Shown here: piece by piece, positions 35,383 to 44,440 of the stretch
Position numbering within the stretch: position 1 is the first letter of the stretch
Layout: each line of letters begins with the position of its first letter
Source: Candidatus Omnitrophota bacterium
GTDB lineage: Bacteria > Hinthialibacterota > Hinthialibacteria > Hinthialibacterales > Hinthialibacteraceae
NCBI GenBank assembly: GCA_040755155.1
Contig: JBFMBP010000097.1
Location: forward strand, 8,431 to 72,430
Direction of reading: 5' to 3'
Length of the DNA: 64,000 nucleotides
Notes under the pieces: generated by a model
Told to the model about the DNA's origin: nothing
The model's database searches: none
Seen by the model: the letters and a program-made list of their open reading frames with translations, nothing else
Program-made: the position numbers and the translations under genes

Positions 35383-35408
35383 TTGTATAAACCATTATCA
35401 TACGGCGA

Positions 35409-36692
35409 TCATCCAGGATTCCATCCTTCTTTACCCGTATATTCCTTGCCGCCGGGAATGGCGACGGGCGTGGGTTCGTTGGGGCCGAGTTCCAACGGTT
35501 GGATTATCAAATTCTCGTTGGAATTGATGGCTTCTTCCCACGTCATTTCCTTGTTCTGATACTCGGCCATGCGTCCCATAATCGCCGTCATCGTGCTCTC
35601 CGCTACGTTGCGGGCTTCGTTGATCGGCTTGCCGGAGCGGATGCTGGCGATCAGATCAGTATGTTCTTGGATATACGCATTCTGATGATGCCCTTCATAC
35701 TTCCATTCGCTCAATCCTTTGATCCAGTTGGCGCAATTGGAGACGCCTTTCGTTCCCTGCACCGATTCCTTTACCCAGCTTTGGCCTTCAGGACGCGGCG
35801 TCTGGCCGCAAAGGCTCGTCATATGAACGCCGTTGGGGTATTCGAAGTCGATGGCGTGATGATCCCAAATATTTCCCCGCTTCTGCCAGGCGCAGCCGCC
35901 GCAGCCGTAGGCTTTTATAGGATGCGTTCCCATAATCCAGTTGATAACGTCAAGGTTGTGCACGTGCTGTTCGACGATATGATCGCCTGACAGCCATAAG
36001 AAGTGATACCAGTTGCGAATCTGGAATTCCACATCCGACCAGCTCGGTTGGCGTTCCCTGAAACCAATGGGACCTCCGCACCAATACGCCTGGGCGGCCA
36101 TGATTTCGCCGATGGCGCCATCATGCAAGCGCTTAATAGTTTCGATGTAATCGCCCTGATGGCGGCGCTGAGTTCCGGCGGCGATGGAAAGCCCCAGTTC
36201 TTTGGCTTTTTCGCCGGCGGCGATGATGCGGCGGATGCCTTGAGCATCGACGGAGGCGGGTTTTTCCATGAAGACATGCTTCTTGGCGTTGATAGCCGCT
36301 TCCAGCATTTCCGCCCGGAACACGGGAGGAACGTCGATAATGACGTAAGTAACGTCGGTTTCCATTACTTTTTTATAAGCGTCCCAGCCGGTAAAACAGC
36401 GGTCGTCCGGAACTTTGCTGTCCATCTCCTCCAAAATCTCTTTGGCTTTGGCCAGATTATCGGGGAAGAGATCCGCTACGGCGGCGATTTTTACTTCGTC
36501 CGCCGATCCCAGGCATTCCTTGATGGCGCTTTTCCCGCGTCCCCCGCAGCCGATAAGGCCGACGGTAATAGGCTCCACCGCTCGCGCATCTTTCGAGGGC
36601 AGCACATTGAAGGAGGCGACGGCGGCCGCAGCGGTTGCGCCTCTCTTCATAAATCTTCTTCGCGAAATATTTTTCTCTTCAATCATCGTCAT
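35409..36692 (-). CDS. Gfo/Idh/MocA family oxidoreductase, Tat-exported
   Basis: 427 residues. The twin-arginine leader SRRRFMKRGATAAAAVASF precedes the Rossmann fold (VGLIGCGGRGKSAI for NAD(P)), and EKPASVDAQGIRRII is the EKP motif. HNLDVINWIMGTHP and the C-terminal domain fit the family. These enzymes oxidise or reduce sugars and inositols; Tat-exported members are common in planctomycete-like bacteria. Its 3'-neighbour genes encode an esterase and a sulfatase in the same direction, which suggests a polysaccharide-use cluster. A ribosome-binding site (AGGAAGGG) precedes the ATG. Confidence 0.92.
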   Translation of the reverse strand: MTMIEEKNISRRRFMKRGATAAAAVASFNVLPSKDARAVEPITVGLIGCGGRGKSAIKECLGSADEVKIAAVADLFPDNLAKAKEILEEMDSKVPDDRCFTGWDAYKKVMETDVTYVIIDVPPVFRAEMLEAAINAKKHVFMEKPASVDAQGIRRIIAAGEKAKELGLSIAAGTQRRHQGDYIETIKRLHDGAIGEIMAAQAYWCGGPIGFRERQPSWSDVEFQIRNWYHFLWLSGDHIVEQHVHNLDVINWIMGTHPIKAYGCGGCAWQKRGNIWDHHAIDFEYPNGVHMTSLCGQTPRPEGQSWVKESVQGTKGVSNCANWIKGLSEWKYEGHHQNAYIQEHTDLIASIRSGKPINEARNVAESTMTAIMGRMAEYQNKEMTWEEAINSNENLIIQPLELGPNEPTPVAIPGGKEYTGKEGWNPG

Positions 36693-36862
36693 TTCACTTT
36701 TTCCCTTCCTGATATTCGTTTAAGGGCGACTCCCCATAAAATCCGAAATTATGCTTTCCGCTATTCTCAAACGACGCTATCGAATCGGCAAGTTGTCTGA
36801 GCGGCATTTCTCAAGAAATATCACAACAATGAGTCTCCTTATCCGATAATGAATTACTTTCC

Positions 36863-39121
36863 TTATTCCATGCCAATCATCTGTTTAAACTTCACAATAA
36901 CCGCATCTTGAATTTCCGGCGATAGATGGTTGTAGTCGTCCAGTTCCATTAGCTGCAAATTATCGGGAACGCCGAACAGGGTATAAACCTGCTTCGCCTC
37001 CTCGACGCATGCCCTTACGTCTGCGATGGGATGCTGGCCGTCGATCCGAGGCGCCGCCGCCAGAACCGGCCGGGGAGCGATCGACGCCAGCGCTTCATGA
37101 TAATCGTAGGGAACGCGGGTCTCTTGTCCAATGAACGCTTCCATTTTAGGCAACAGCGGCAGCCATTGCGACCAGCGCGCCAAACCGCCGGTTCCCTTCT
37201 CCACCGTATCCAAGCGCATTGGCGTAAACCCAGCGATGGATACCGCGCCTGCAATCCGCTCGTCCAAGGCGGCGGCGTGAAGCCCTACCGCTGCGCCGAG
37301 ACCATAACTAAAAACATATATCCTTCTCTTGTCCACCCAATCCAATCCATTGAAAGCATCTAAAGACGACAAAGCGTCGCGCACCATTTTTCCAAACAAG
37401 GACCATTCGGGATAACGGTCGTAAAAATGGGAAACCTCCATCAGACGTTCGCCGTTGCCGATATGATCGAAGGCAAAAACGGCGAAACCCGCTTGCGCCA
37501 GTTTGAGATGAATGTTCTCGCCCCGGCGGTAGCCTGCCACATAGCCATTGGAGTTAGAGAGAGGATGCAACCAGACTATAGCGGGAATGGTTTTGGCATT
37601 CGTTTTCGCATCCGCCGGGTAATAGAGGTCACCTGCAATATAATCGCCGAAATTCAAACTAACTTTTTCGATCCCTTCCGGCAGACTATGACGCCCCAGT
37701 TTTTGCGCGACATAGGCATATTCCGATCCATATTCCCCTGCTGGCTGATTGGCGTAAGGAGCCGCTTCGCCCATAAAGGAAAGGATGCGGGCCATAATCC
37801 CCTTTTTCTTTTCGCCCCATTCTTCTTTAGCGGCGATGGCCTTCCCGTCGAGGGTTTGCAACAGTGGCAGATTGGCGGGCTGGGTTGCCGGGAAAATGGC
37901 GCTGGCGCTGACTTTGCCCACTGGGTAGATGGGCGCGTCCGCTACATCCAATTGGCCGCGGCCGAAGCGGGCGTCGAGCCAATCCAGATAGCGCTCGATG
38001 TTCTCCGCCGTGGTTTCATGCGTCCCTGGCCGGTAGTACAGCGCCAAGGCTTTTTCCGCGCCGAGCAGGGAATAAACTCGCCTTACGGAATAAAAATTCC
38101 GCTCGATGGCCCAAACGCTCTCCACGTCATCATTCAACGCCGTCGCGATCAGGCAGGGACGAGGCGCGATGCAGGCCAATAGTTGATGTTGATCGATGGG
38201 CAATTTCTCTTCCCTGCCCGCAAAAAATCGCAGCCGGGGATGCAGCCAATCGGGAAAACTGCGCGTAATGAATTCGATGCCCTCGCCGAATTGGGCTTCG
38301 GAAAAGAAGCGATAGGAGCAAGCGCCTCCCGCGCCGGAACTGCTGGAAATAACCGCCGTGATGCGCTCGTCCAAAGCGGCGCCGATGAGGGATAGTTTGC
38401 CGTTGCGCGAGTGGCCGGTTAGGGCAATTTTTCCTTTATCCACGGTTGGCATGGTGTACAAGTAATCGATGCAGCGGCTCGCCGCCCACGCCCGCCGCGT
38501 CAACTTGGTCCAATCGCATTCCGGCCATAGCGGGATAAACGCGCCGGTGTCGTCGTTCGAATCCGCCCCGGCGTAGACGCAGCCGATGTAGCCCCGGCTG
38601 GCGGCGATTTGCGCCCAACGGCGATGATTGTCTTGGGTGATGAAAACAGGAAATGGCCCGTTGCCGGCGGGAATGAAAAGCTCCACATGCAGTTTGGCCT
38701 TGAATTCGGAGCCGAATTCTAAAACTAAATCCAGAATGGACGCCTTATTTTCATGGCGCAGTTTCTGTTCGGCGGCGCGCACTTCGCCGGGGGGCGGGGG
38801 AACGGTTCCGATGACGTAATGATAAAAAAGGTTCAGCGTCTCTTCCCGCCGTTGCCGCCATTGTTCCGGCGTCTTTACCTCTTCCCCATTTTCGAACCGC
38901 AGAGGATCGGGAAGATCGGGGCGGGTGGGCAACGCGTCGAAATCAGGCGGCAGCTCGCCGCTCGCTTGCAGCCACTTTTCCCACGCTTCGCTCTTGGGAA
39001 ACATCTTCAACATTTGATCGAGCGTCTCTTTGCGCTTCGCGTCCACCGCTTCCTCCCCCGCCAACGCAATGACCGGAAGGCAGAGAATAACCATCGTCCT
39101 CCAAAACAATAATCTTTTCAT
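36863..39121 (-). CDS. Tandem alpha/beta hydrolase: CE15-like glucuronoyl esterase plus second domain
   Basis: 752 residues from MKRLLFWRTMVILCLPVIALA (signal peptide, GAGGGGAG upstream). The first domain (about 60-395) carries GHSRNGKLS, the GxSRxGK nucleophile motif of CE15 and related esterases, and the THETTAEN segment with the catalytic His. The second (about 430-740) has the acid and the histidine (DYNHLSPE), but its nucleophile elbow reads FSYGLGAA where GYSLG is expected, so Ser and Gly are exchanged (codons at 37301-37309). It probably removes ester-linked glucuronate or acetyl groups from plant polysaccharides. The second domain may be inactive. Confidence 0.82.
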   Translation of the reverse strand: MKRLLFWRTMVILCLPVIALAGEEAVDAKRKETLDQMLKMFPKSEAWEKWLQASGELPPDFDALPTRPDLPDPLRFENGEEVKTPEQWRQRREETLNLFYHYVIGTVPPPPGEVRAAEQKLRHENKASILDLVLEFGSEFKAKLHVELFIPAGNGPFPVFITQDNHRRWAQIAASRGYIGCVYAGADSNDDTGAFIPLWPECDWTKLTRRAWAASRCIDYLYTMPTVDKGKIALTGHSRNGKLSLIGAALDERITAVISSSSGAGGACSYRFFSEAQFGEGIEFITRSFPDWLHPRLRFFAGREEKLPIDQHQLLACIAPRPCLIATALNDDVESVWAIERNFYSVRRVYSLLGAEKALALYYRPGTHETTAENIERYLDWLDARFGRGQLDVADAPIYPVGKVSASAIFPATQPANLPLLQTLDGKAIAAKEEWGEKKKGIMARILSFMGEAAPYANQPAGEYGSEYAYVAQKLGRHSLPEGIEKVSLNFGDYIAGDLYYPADAKTNAKTIPAIVWLHPLSNSNGYVAGYRRGENIHLKLAQAGFAVFAFDHIGNGERLMEVSHFYDRYPEWSLFGKMVRDALSSLDAFNGLDWVDKRRIYVFSYGLGAAVGLHAAALDERIAGAVSIAGFTPMRLDTVEKGTGGLARWSQWLPLLPKMEAFIGQETRVPYDYHEALASIAPRPVLAAAPRIDGQHPIADVRACVEEAKQVYTLFGVPDNLQLMELDDYNHLSPEIQDAVIVKFKQMIGME

Positions 39122-39155
39122 GATCGGCTCCCCTCGTCTTAATTGCAATTAAAAT

Positions 39156-40598
39156 TTATAAAGGATCCCCCCAATGATAGGATGGGTCCAATTTCCAATT
39201 TTGCAGCTGCTTCTCCCACGCTTGAACGCGATCCCGCATCGCTCCGATCAGCGGTTGATATTCGGATACGGCGATGAGATTATTCTCTTCCAAGGGATCG
39301 TCTTGAATATCGTAAAATTCTTCCACCGCCGGATCGGGATCGATATAACGAACGTATTTCCAGCGATCCGTGCGAATGCCCACCGTGCGCGGAATTTTTC
39401 CTTGATAACCGAAGAAATGCTCGTAAAACCATTCCTGCCGCCAATCCATTTTCTCGTTGCGCAAAAGAGGCAATAGGCTTCGCCCTTGCAGAAAAGAGGG
39501 AATTTCCACGCCCGCCAGATCGAGCAGCGTGGGCGCAGCATCGATATTCAGCGTCATGGCAGATATTTTCCGCCCGCGCTGCTCGGCGTCCTGACGCGGA
39601 TCGAAAATAATCAACGGCGTGCGAATCGATTCCTCGTGCATCAGCCACTTGCCCGCCAGGCCGTGCTCGCCGAGGTAGAATCCGTTATCCGAGGTAAAGA
39701 CGATGACGGTATTATCGCTCAATCCCGCTTCCTGCAAAGCTGCCCTCAATTTTCCTAAAACGCGATCGACGCCGGTCACGAGGCGGTAGTATCCTTTGAC
39801 GGAGGTTTGGCGCATCTCCGGGGTGGCGAAGCGTTTGTCCCAGCGGATGCGCCCTTCCGATTTTTGGACGAATTCGGATTGTTCTTGGAAAAATTTATCA
39901 TCAGCGGTTTTTGGAAGGGGAATTTGATCTTTTTGATAGAGTTCTTCCAAATCCGGCTCGTATAGAAACTGGCGGTGATCTTCGTCCTGCACATGCGGCG
40001 CTTTGAAACTGACCGACAGACAAAACAGCTTATCGTTAGAGCAGCCCTTTATAAAATCCAGCGCTTTATCTCCTAAAATTTTGGTTAAATGAACTTGTTT
40101 CCCGTCGATTTCGTGGAAATATTTCCCCTGTCCCTCGAAGCCTTCGAAATAATCGAATTCCTCGGCGGGGAGTTTTCCTCCCAATCCCCATTTGCCGATG
40201 AATCCCGTTCGATAGCCCGCTTTGCGCAATAGCGCCGGATAGGTATAGGCGAAACGCTCCGGCGGCAAGGGCAAAGAGAAGTCGTCAATGCCGTGGCAGC
40301 GGGTATATAGGCCGGTAAACAGGCTCGCCCGGCTGGACATGCAGATGGACGTGGTGCAGAAATTATGGGTAAAGAGCGTCCCCTCGGCGGCCAATTGGTC
40401 CAGGTTTGGCGTTTGAATGATGGAATTCCCCATGCAGCCCAGCGCATCCCAGCGCTGGTCGTCCGTCAGCAAGAAAACGATATTAGGCCGGGAAGGCGCG
40501 TCAGCCGCCGCTTTTCCCCATACGGCTATGCACGGCAACGCCGCGCCCGCTGTTTTTATGAACCGCCGCCGCGAGAAAATTGAAGAGGATTTGTCCAT
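39156..40598 (-). CDS. Secreted sulfatase
   Basis: 480 residues, Tat-type leader SRRRFIKTAGAALPCIAVWG. The N-terminal catalytic domain begins PNIVFLLTDDQRWDALGCMGN with metal-binding DD. The formylglycine site is CMSSR (TSICMSSRASLFTG), where the usual third residue is Pro or Ala. The second metal site is VIVFTSDNGFYLGEHGL. The C-terminal part ends AWEKQLQNWKLDPSYHWG. It hydrolyses sulfate esters on polysaccharides or small molecules. Maturation needs a formylglycine-generating enzyme or anSME, which is not here. Upstream of the esterase in the same operon. Confidence 0.92.
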   Translation of the reverse strand: MDKSSSIFSRRRFIKTAGAALPCIAVWGKAAADAPSRPNIVFLLTDDQRWDALGCMGNSIIQTPNLDQLAAEGTLFTHNFCTTSICMSSRASLFTGLYTRCHGIDDFSLPLPPERFAYTYPALLRKAGYRTGFIGKWGLGGKLPAEEFDYFEGFEGQGKYFHEIDGKQVHLTKILGDKALDFIKGCSNDKLFCLSVSFKAPHVQDEDHRQFLYEPDLEELYQKDQIPLPKTADDKFFQEQSEFVQKSEGRIRWDKRFATPEMRQTSVKGYYRLVTGVDRVLGKLRAALQEAGLSDNTVIVFTSDNGFYLGEHGLAGKWLMHEESIRTPLIIFDPRQDAEQRGRKISAMTLNIDAAPTLLDLAGVEIPSFLQGRSLLPLLRNEKMDWRQEWFYEHFFGYQGKIPRTVGIRTDRWKYVRYIDPDPAVEEFYDIQDDPLEENNLIAVSEYQPLIGAMRDRVQAWEKQLQNWKLDPSYHWGDPL

Positions 40599-40790
40599 CT
40601 TCTATCTCCCCTTTCCTGGTAAGGAAAAAAATCTATTGGAGATACTCATTCATTACTATCACAAAATGTTTTTTTCGTTAATGGACAATAAGATTTTGAT
40701 TTACTTCTTTCCGATTTTTCCTGTCCATTATCAAGTTCATCGGGGATAGATATACTAATCGTCATCGATTAATAGAAAAGGATGCAGCGG

Positions 40791-41114
40791 ATGGAACTGA
40801 AAGATCAAAAATGCGCACCCTGCCAAGGCAATATTCCCAAAATGGAGAAACAACGCATCGCCGAATTTCTGCAAAAAATCGTTGGCTGGGACGAGCGCGA
40901 CGAAAAAATTCACAAACGTTTTCTATTTAATGACTTCATCGAAGCGATGAAATTCGTAAACCGAATGTCGGACCTCGCCGAAGACGCTGGACATCATCCC
41001 GATTTCTGCGTCCATTACAACCAGGTCGATGTAACCGTCTGGACGCATAAAATCGGCGGCCTTAGCGTCAGCGATTTTATTCTCGCCGCCAAAATCGACG
41101 CCTTGCCAAGATAA
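40791..41114 (+). CDS. phhB: Pterin-4a-carbinolamine dehydratase
   Basis: 107 residues from MELKDQKCAPCQGN; an in-frame ATG at 40782 would add three residues. The family signature DAGHHPDFCVHYNQVDVTVWTHK contains the catalytic His pair and the W-T-H. It dehydrates the 4a-hydroxy pterin formed by aromatic amino-acid hydroxylases and is also a general recycling enzyme. No hydroxylase gene is nearby. The CxxC near the N-terminus is unusual for short members but known. Confidence 0.9.
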   Translation: MELKDQKCAPCQGNIPKMEKQRIAEFLQKIVGWDERDEKIHKRFLFNDFIEAMKFVNRMSDLAEDAGHHPDFCVHYNQVDVTVWTHKIGGLSVSDFILAAKIDALPR

Positions 41115-41141
41115 CGCCAGCTGACTTTAATCGAAATCATC

Positions 41142-42230
41142 ATGTCCTATAAACGACTGCTCCTCTATTGCTTCAGCGGCACGGGCAACACCTACCGCGC
41201 CGCCTGTTGGATTCGCCAAGCCGCCGAAGCGCGAGGGATGGAATCCCGCCTTGTTCTCATCGATCGCCTGCGTCCCCAAGACGAAATCGATGACGATCCG
41301 GAAACGCTGGTCGGCGTAGCCGCGCCGACGCACGGCTTCACCACTCCTTGGCTGGCATTGCGGTTCGCCGCCCGTTTGCCCCGAAAAAAGCGCGCCCACG
41401 CCTTCTGCCTGGCCACGCGGGCAGGGCTGAAATTCGGCCCCGTTTTTACGCCCGGAATTAGTGGAACGGGAACGTTTCTTCTCGCCTTGATTCTCTTCTT
41501 TAAAGGCTATCGCGTCCGCGGCTCGTTGAGTTTGGATATGCCTTCCAACTGGATCGCTTTCCATTCTGGTTTGAAGACGTCGAGCGTTGACGCCATCATC
41601 CAACGCGCCGAACCAACGGCGCTTCGATTCGCAGATAAAATTTTTTCTTGCCGGAAAGTATGGTTTACCTGGAACAATCTCTATGAATTAATCTGGGGAA
41701 TCCTTTTATCTCCGATTTCTCTGATCTACTTATTAGCCGGACGATTCTACCTGGCCAAACTCTTTCTCGCCAGCAATCGATGCAACGGATGCGGACTGTG
41801 CGCCGAACGCTGCCCCGTTCAAGCGATCAAAATGGTTGGCGCCTCTCAACCCCGCCCGTTTTGGAAATACAAATGCGAAAGTTGCATGCGCTGTATGGCG
41901 TATTGTCCCGAACGAGCCGTCGAAGCGAGCCATTCCTGGGCCGTCGTTCTTTATAAAATCGCTTCGATTCCGCTTGTGTTTATTCTATTGCGACGGTTTG
42001 GATGGTCTCCCGTCAATGAGTGGTTTCTTCATAATTCCTTTTTTCAACAAGTCTTCGATTTACTGAATCTCTATCTCGCTTTAATTGTCGGCTATTATGG
42101 ATTCCACTTTCTCACTCGCAATTCCTTTATAAATAATCTCTTTTCCTATACGACGCTCACCCGTCTCTATCGCCGTTATCGCGAACCGCATACGTCCATA
42201 AAAGACATCGCGCCCGCGACGCGAAAATGA
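41142..42230 (+). CDS. Flavodoxin-ferredoxin membrane protein (EFR1-like)
   Basis: 362 residues. The N-terminal flavodoxin-like domain begins LLLYCFSGTGNTYRAA (FMN phosphate loop). Residues about 200-270 hold two 4Fe-4S binding motifs, CNGCGLCAERCPVQAI and CESCMRCMAYCPERAV. Hydrophobic segments near 180-205 and 275-330 point to membrane attachment. EFR1-type proteins move low-potential electrons. It follows the PCD gene by 27 bases, probably one transcript. The electron partners are not known. Confidence 0.88.
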   Translation: MSYKRLLLYCFSGTGNTYRAACWIRQAAEARGMESRLVLIDRLRPQDEIDDDPETLVGVAAPTHGFTTPWLALRFAARLPRKKRAHAFCLATRAGLKFGPVFTPGISGTGTFLLALILFFKGYRVRGSLSLDMPSNWIAFHSGLKTSSVDAIIQRAEPTALRFADKIFSCRKVWFTWNNLYELIWGILLSPISLIYLLAGRFYLAKLFLASNRCNGCGLCAERCPVQAIKMVGASQPRPFWKYKCESCMRCMAYCPERAVEASHSWAVVLYKIASIPLVFILLRRFGWSPVNEWFLHNSFFQQVFDLLNLYLALIVGYYGFHFLTRNSFINNLFSYTTLTRLYRRYREPHTSIKDIAPATRK

Positions 42231-42338
42231 TTCGTTGATTTGCTTCTCCTCATGGTTGAAAAAGACGGCGGGGTTTACTACACTGTTGCCATCGTTTCCC
42301 ATCCTAATGATAAAAAACCAATCGCATCGGGAGCCGTT

Positions 42339-43316
42339 GTGAATAAAAAGGCGTTGATTACGGGAATTACAGGCCAGGACGGTTCTTACCTGGCGGAATT
42401 ATTATTGGAAAAGGGCTATGAAGTGCACGGCCTCGTCCGCCGCGTGGCTTTTGAAGACCCCGAACGGAGATTATGGCGGCTGCGCGATTTTCTGGACCGC
42501 TTGCAATTGCACGGCGCGTCCATGGAAAGTTATGCCAGCCTTTTTAAAATCGTCCAGCAAATAAGGCCGGACGAATGCTACCATCTGGCGGCTCAAAGCT
42601 TCGTCAGTTACTCTTTCGAGGACGAATTTTCTACGATTCACACCAACATTCACGGAACCCATTTCATGCTGTCGGCCATCAAGGAATTGGTCCCCGAATG
42701 CCGCTTCTATTTCGCCGGTTCCAGCGAAATGTTCGGCAGCGTCAAGCAAACGCCGCAAACCGAAGAGACGCCCTTCCATCCCCGTTCGGCCTACGGCATC
42801 TCCAAAGTCGCTGGATTCGATCTGACGCGCAATTACCGCGAAGCTTACGGCCTTTTCGCCGCTTCCGGCATTCTCTTCAACCACGAAAGCCCCCGCCGCG
42901 GCTACGAATTCGTTACCCGCAAAATCACCCATAGCGTCGCCAAGATCAAACTGGGCCGCCTGAAAAAACTCGAACTCGGCAACCTGGACGCCAAGCGGGA
43001 TTGGGGATTCGCGGGCGAATACGTCCAGGCGATGTGGCTCATGATGCAGCAGGATCGCCCCCGCGATTACGTCATCGCTACCGGCGAGACTCATTCCGTC
43101 AAGGAATTCGCTCAGCACGCTTTCGCTCATGTCGGCTTGAATTGGGAGGATTACGTCGTCAAGGACGAAAAATTCTTCCGCCCCTCCGAAGTCCATCTGC
43201 TCTGCGGCGACTGCTCCAAAGCCTCCGCCGAACTTGGCTGGCAGCCGAAAACAAAATTCGAGGATTTAGTCAAAATGATGGTGGATGCGGACCTGCGGAC
43301 GCTGGAGGGACAATAA
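42339..43316 (+). CDS. gmd: GDP-mannose 4,6-dehydratase-like SDR enzyme
   Basis: 325 residues from a GTG five bases after GGAG ([17 protein letters not shown]). The Rossmann site is [15 protein letters not shown], the catalytic YxxxK is YGISK in [13 protein letters not shown], and the Ser/Thr is in [28 protein letters not shown] is the GMD signature and [15 protein letters not shown] is the substrate loop. It makes GDP-4-keto-6-deoxymannose for fucose, rhamnose or perosamine in surface glycans. The frame is open 33 codons further upstream from a TTG, but GTG fits the family start. Confidence 0.9.
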   Translation: MNKKALITGITGQDGSYLAELLLEKGYEVHGLVRRVAFEDPERRLWRLRDFLDRLQLHGASMESYASLFKIVQQIRPDECYHLAAQSFVSYSFEDEFSTIHTNIHGTHFMLSAIKELVPECRFYFAGSSEMFGSVKQTPQTEETPFHPRSAYGISKVAGFDLTRNYREAYGLFAASGILFNHESPRRGYEFVTRKITHSVAKIKLGRLKKLELGNLDAKRDWGFAGEYVQAMWLMMQQDRPRDYVIATGETHSVKEFAQHAFAHVGLNWEDYVVKDEKFFRPSEVHLLCGDCSKASAELGWQPKTKFEDLVKMMVDADLRTLEGQ

Positions 43317-43317
43317 C

Positions 43318-43500
43318 ATGCGCATGACCACGATGAAACTGGTGCTGCTGCGGTTCTTCATGATAACGGCGGGCCGCATCGGCTGGATCGCCGAGGGCTT
43401 TAAAAAATTCATGGTCTGGCGCGTCATCGCATCGCGCGGCGAACAGAAATACGTCGCCAGTTCCAGATTTTTTACCTGGGATCAGCTGGATGAAGAATAG
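43318..43500 (+). CDS. Small hydrophobic-basic protein
   Basis: 60 residues, starting two bases after the gmd stop (TAACATG). Hydrophobic and basic N-terminal half ([21 protein letters not shown], then KKFMVWR), then a polar, acidic end ([10 protein letters not shown]). Not recognised. The tight spacing and composition suggest a real small gene co-transcribed with gmd, but the length gives little support. Confidence 0.45.
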   Translation: MRMTTMKLVLLRFFMITAGRIGWIAEGFKKFMVWRVIASRGEQKYVASSRFFTWDQLDEE

Positions 43501-43626
43501 TAATGGCGGGCTGCGCTTCACTTTGAACTCACCCTAGTCAACCGGCTTCACCTATGAGATAAATTCCATGCGGTTGGCGAGAGGATTGCATCGTCTTGAT
43601 TCTTCATCGCAATTTAGCCAGATTGA

Positions 43627-43890
43627 TTAACGATATTCTTCGCCAAACTGATTTTCAATATCTTGTGCGCCATGCAAGACGCGAAGAAGAATCAGTTTTT
43701 CCCCTTCAATCCGAAAATAAAAACAACGCTTCCTATAGGGAAAAGCCCGTAAACCGGGGCGTATCCAATCCCGGGGCGCGCCTGCCATGCGAATGTGCGC
43801 TAGTTTGTAAATCTGCCGAACAAGGTCATCGACAAAGCGTTCCGCATAGATCGGACTATCCTTTGCAATTTCTTCATAGATGTTTGCCAA
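43627..43890 (-). CDS. ParE/RelE-family toxin, start codon uncertain
   Basis: 87 residues from a TTG at 43890. The fold markers are DLVRQIYKLAHIR, PGLRAFPYRKRCFYFRIEGEKLILLRVLHGAQDIENQF, with RVLHGAQD the usual C-terminal strand and Arg/His of the ParE group. Family members start about 11 residues earlier (VIFAPEAEEDLANIYEEIA). That frame is present upstream, but no ATG, GTG or TTG exists there before an in-frame stop, so the true start is non-canonical or has been lost. Downstream partner of a ParD-like antitoxin gene. Confidence 0.75.
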   Translation of the reverse strand: MANIYEEIAKDSPIYAERFVDDLVRQIYKLAHIRMAGAPRDWIRPGLRAFPYRKRCFYFRIEGEKLILLRVLHGAQDIENQFGEEYR

Positions 43891-43916
43891 GTCCTCCTCT
43901 GCTTCCGGCGCGAAAA

Positions 43917-44198
43917 TTACTTTCCAGTCGCTGTTTTCGATTTTGCTTGTCCTCTTTTCACGATGGCTTCGATAAGTTCAACAGGATCGTCATAGGATTT
44001 TCCCTTCCCAGCGGCAAGCGAGGCATCGGCTTCATCAATCAACAGACGAAGTTCACGCATGCGGGTTTCATAGTCCTGCAACATGCGCAGACCGGCGCGA
44101 ACCACTTCCGTAGCGTTGCCAAAACGGCCTTGTTTCACTTGAGCATCGATAAAACGGTCGTAATTATCTCCTAAAGCGAAACTTCGAGTAGCAGCCAT
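43917..44198 (-). CDS. ParD-family antitoxin
   Basis: 93 residues. The N-terminal ribbon-helix-helix region (FALGDNYDRFIDAQVKQGRFGNATEVVRAGLRMLQDYE) is the ParD/CopG-Arc fold that binds operator DNA. The C-terminal region is charged and disordered, as in antitoxins (DDPVELIEAIVKRGQ). It lies just before the ParE-like toxin in an antitoxin-toxin order. Such pairs autoregulate their own promoter. Confidence 0.88.
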   Translation of the reverse strand: MAATRSFALGDNYDRFIDAQVKQGRFGNATEVVRAGLRMLQDYETRMRELRLLIDEADASLAAGKGKSYDDPVELIEAIVKRGQAKSKTATGK

Positions 44199-44322
44199 GT
44201 CATGTCCTCTTCAACCTAACTATATGTAGTCCAATATTAAATAGTATATAACCATTATTACTAACCTGCAAGATTTTTTCTATTCAAAGCCGTTTGCATT
44301 GAAGCTCCGGTTGCAGGCGAAA

Positions 44323-44418
44323 GGACAAGGAGACATGGAGACATGGAGACTAGATCGTAACCAGAGGCGACGGGGCGACAAATCCCCCAGTCCCCCTGTC
44401 TCCCTGTCCCCAAGTCTC
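44323..44418. repeat. Imperfect inverted repeat of GGAGACAT units
   Basis: Tandem GGAGACAT units (44329-44350) are mirrored by CCCTGTCTCCCTGTCCCCAAGTC (44396-44418), so the stretch can fold on itself. It follows the 3' end of the oxidase operon and could act in 3' processing, or it may be a dispersed repeat. Confidence 0.5.
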
Positions 44419-44440
44419 GTTTTTTGATCCATCCTACGAT

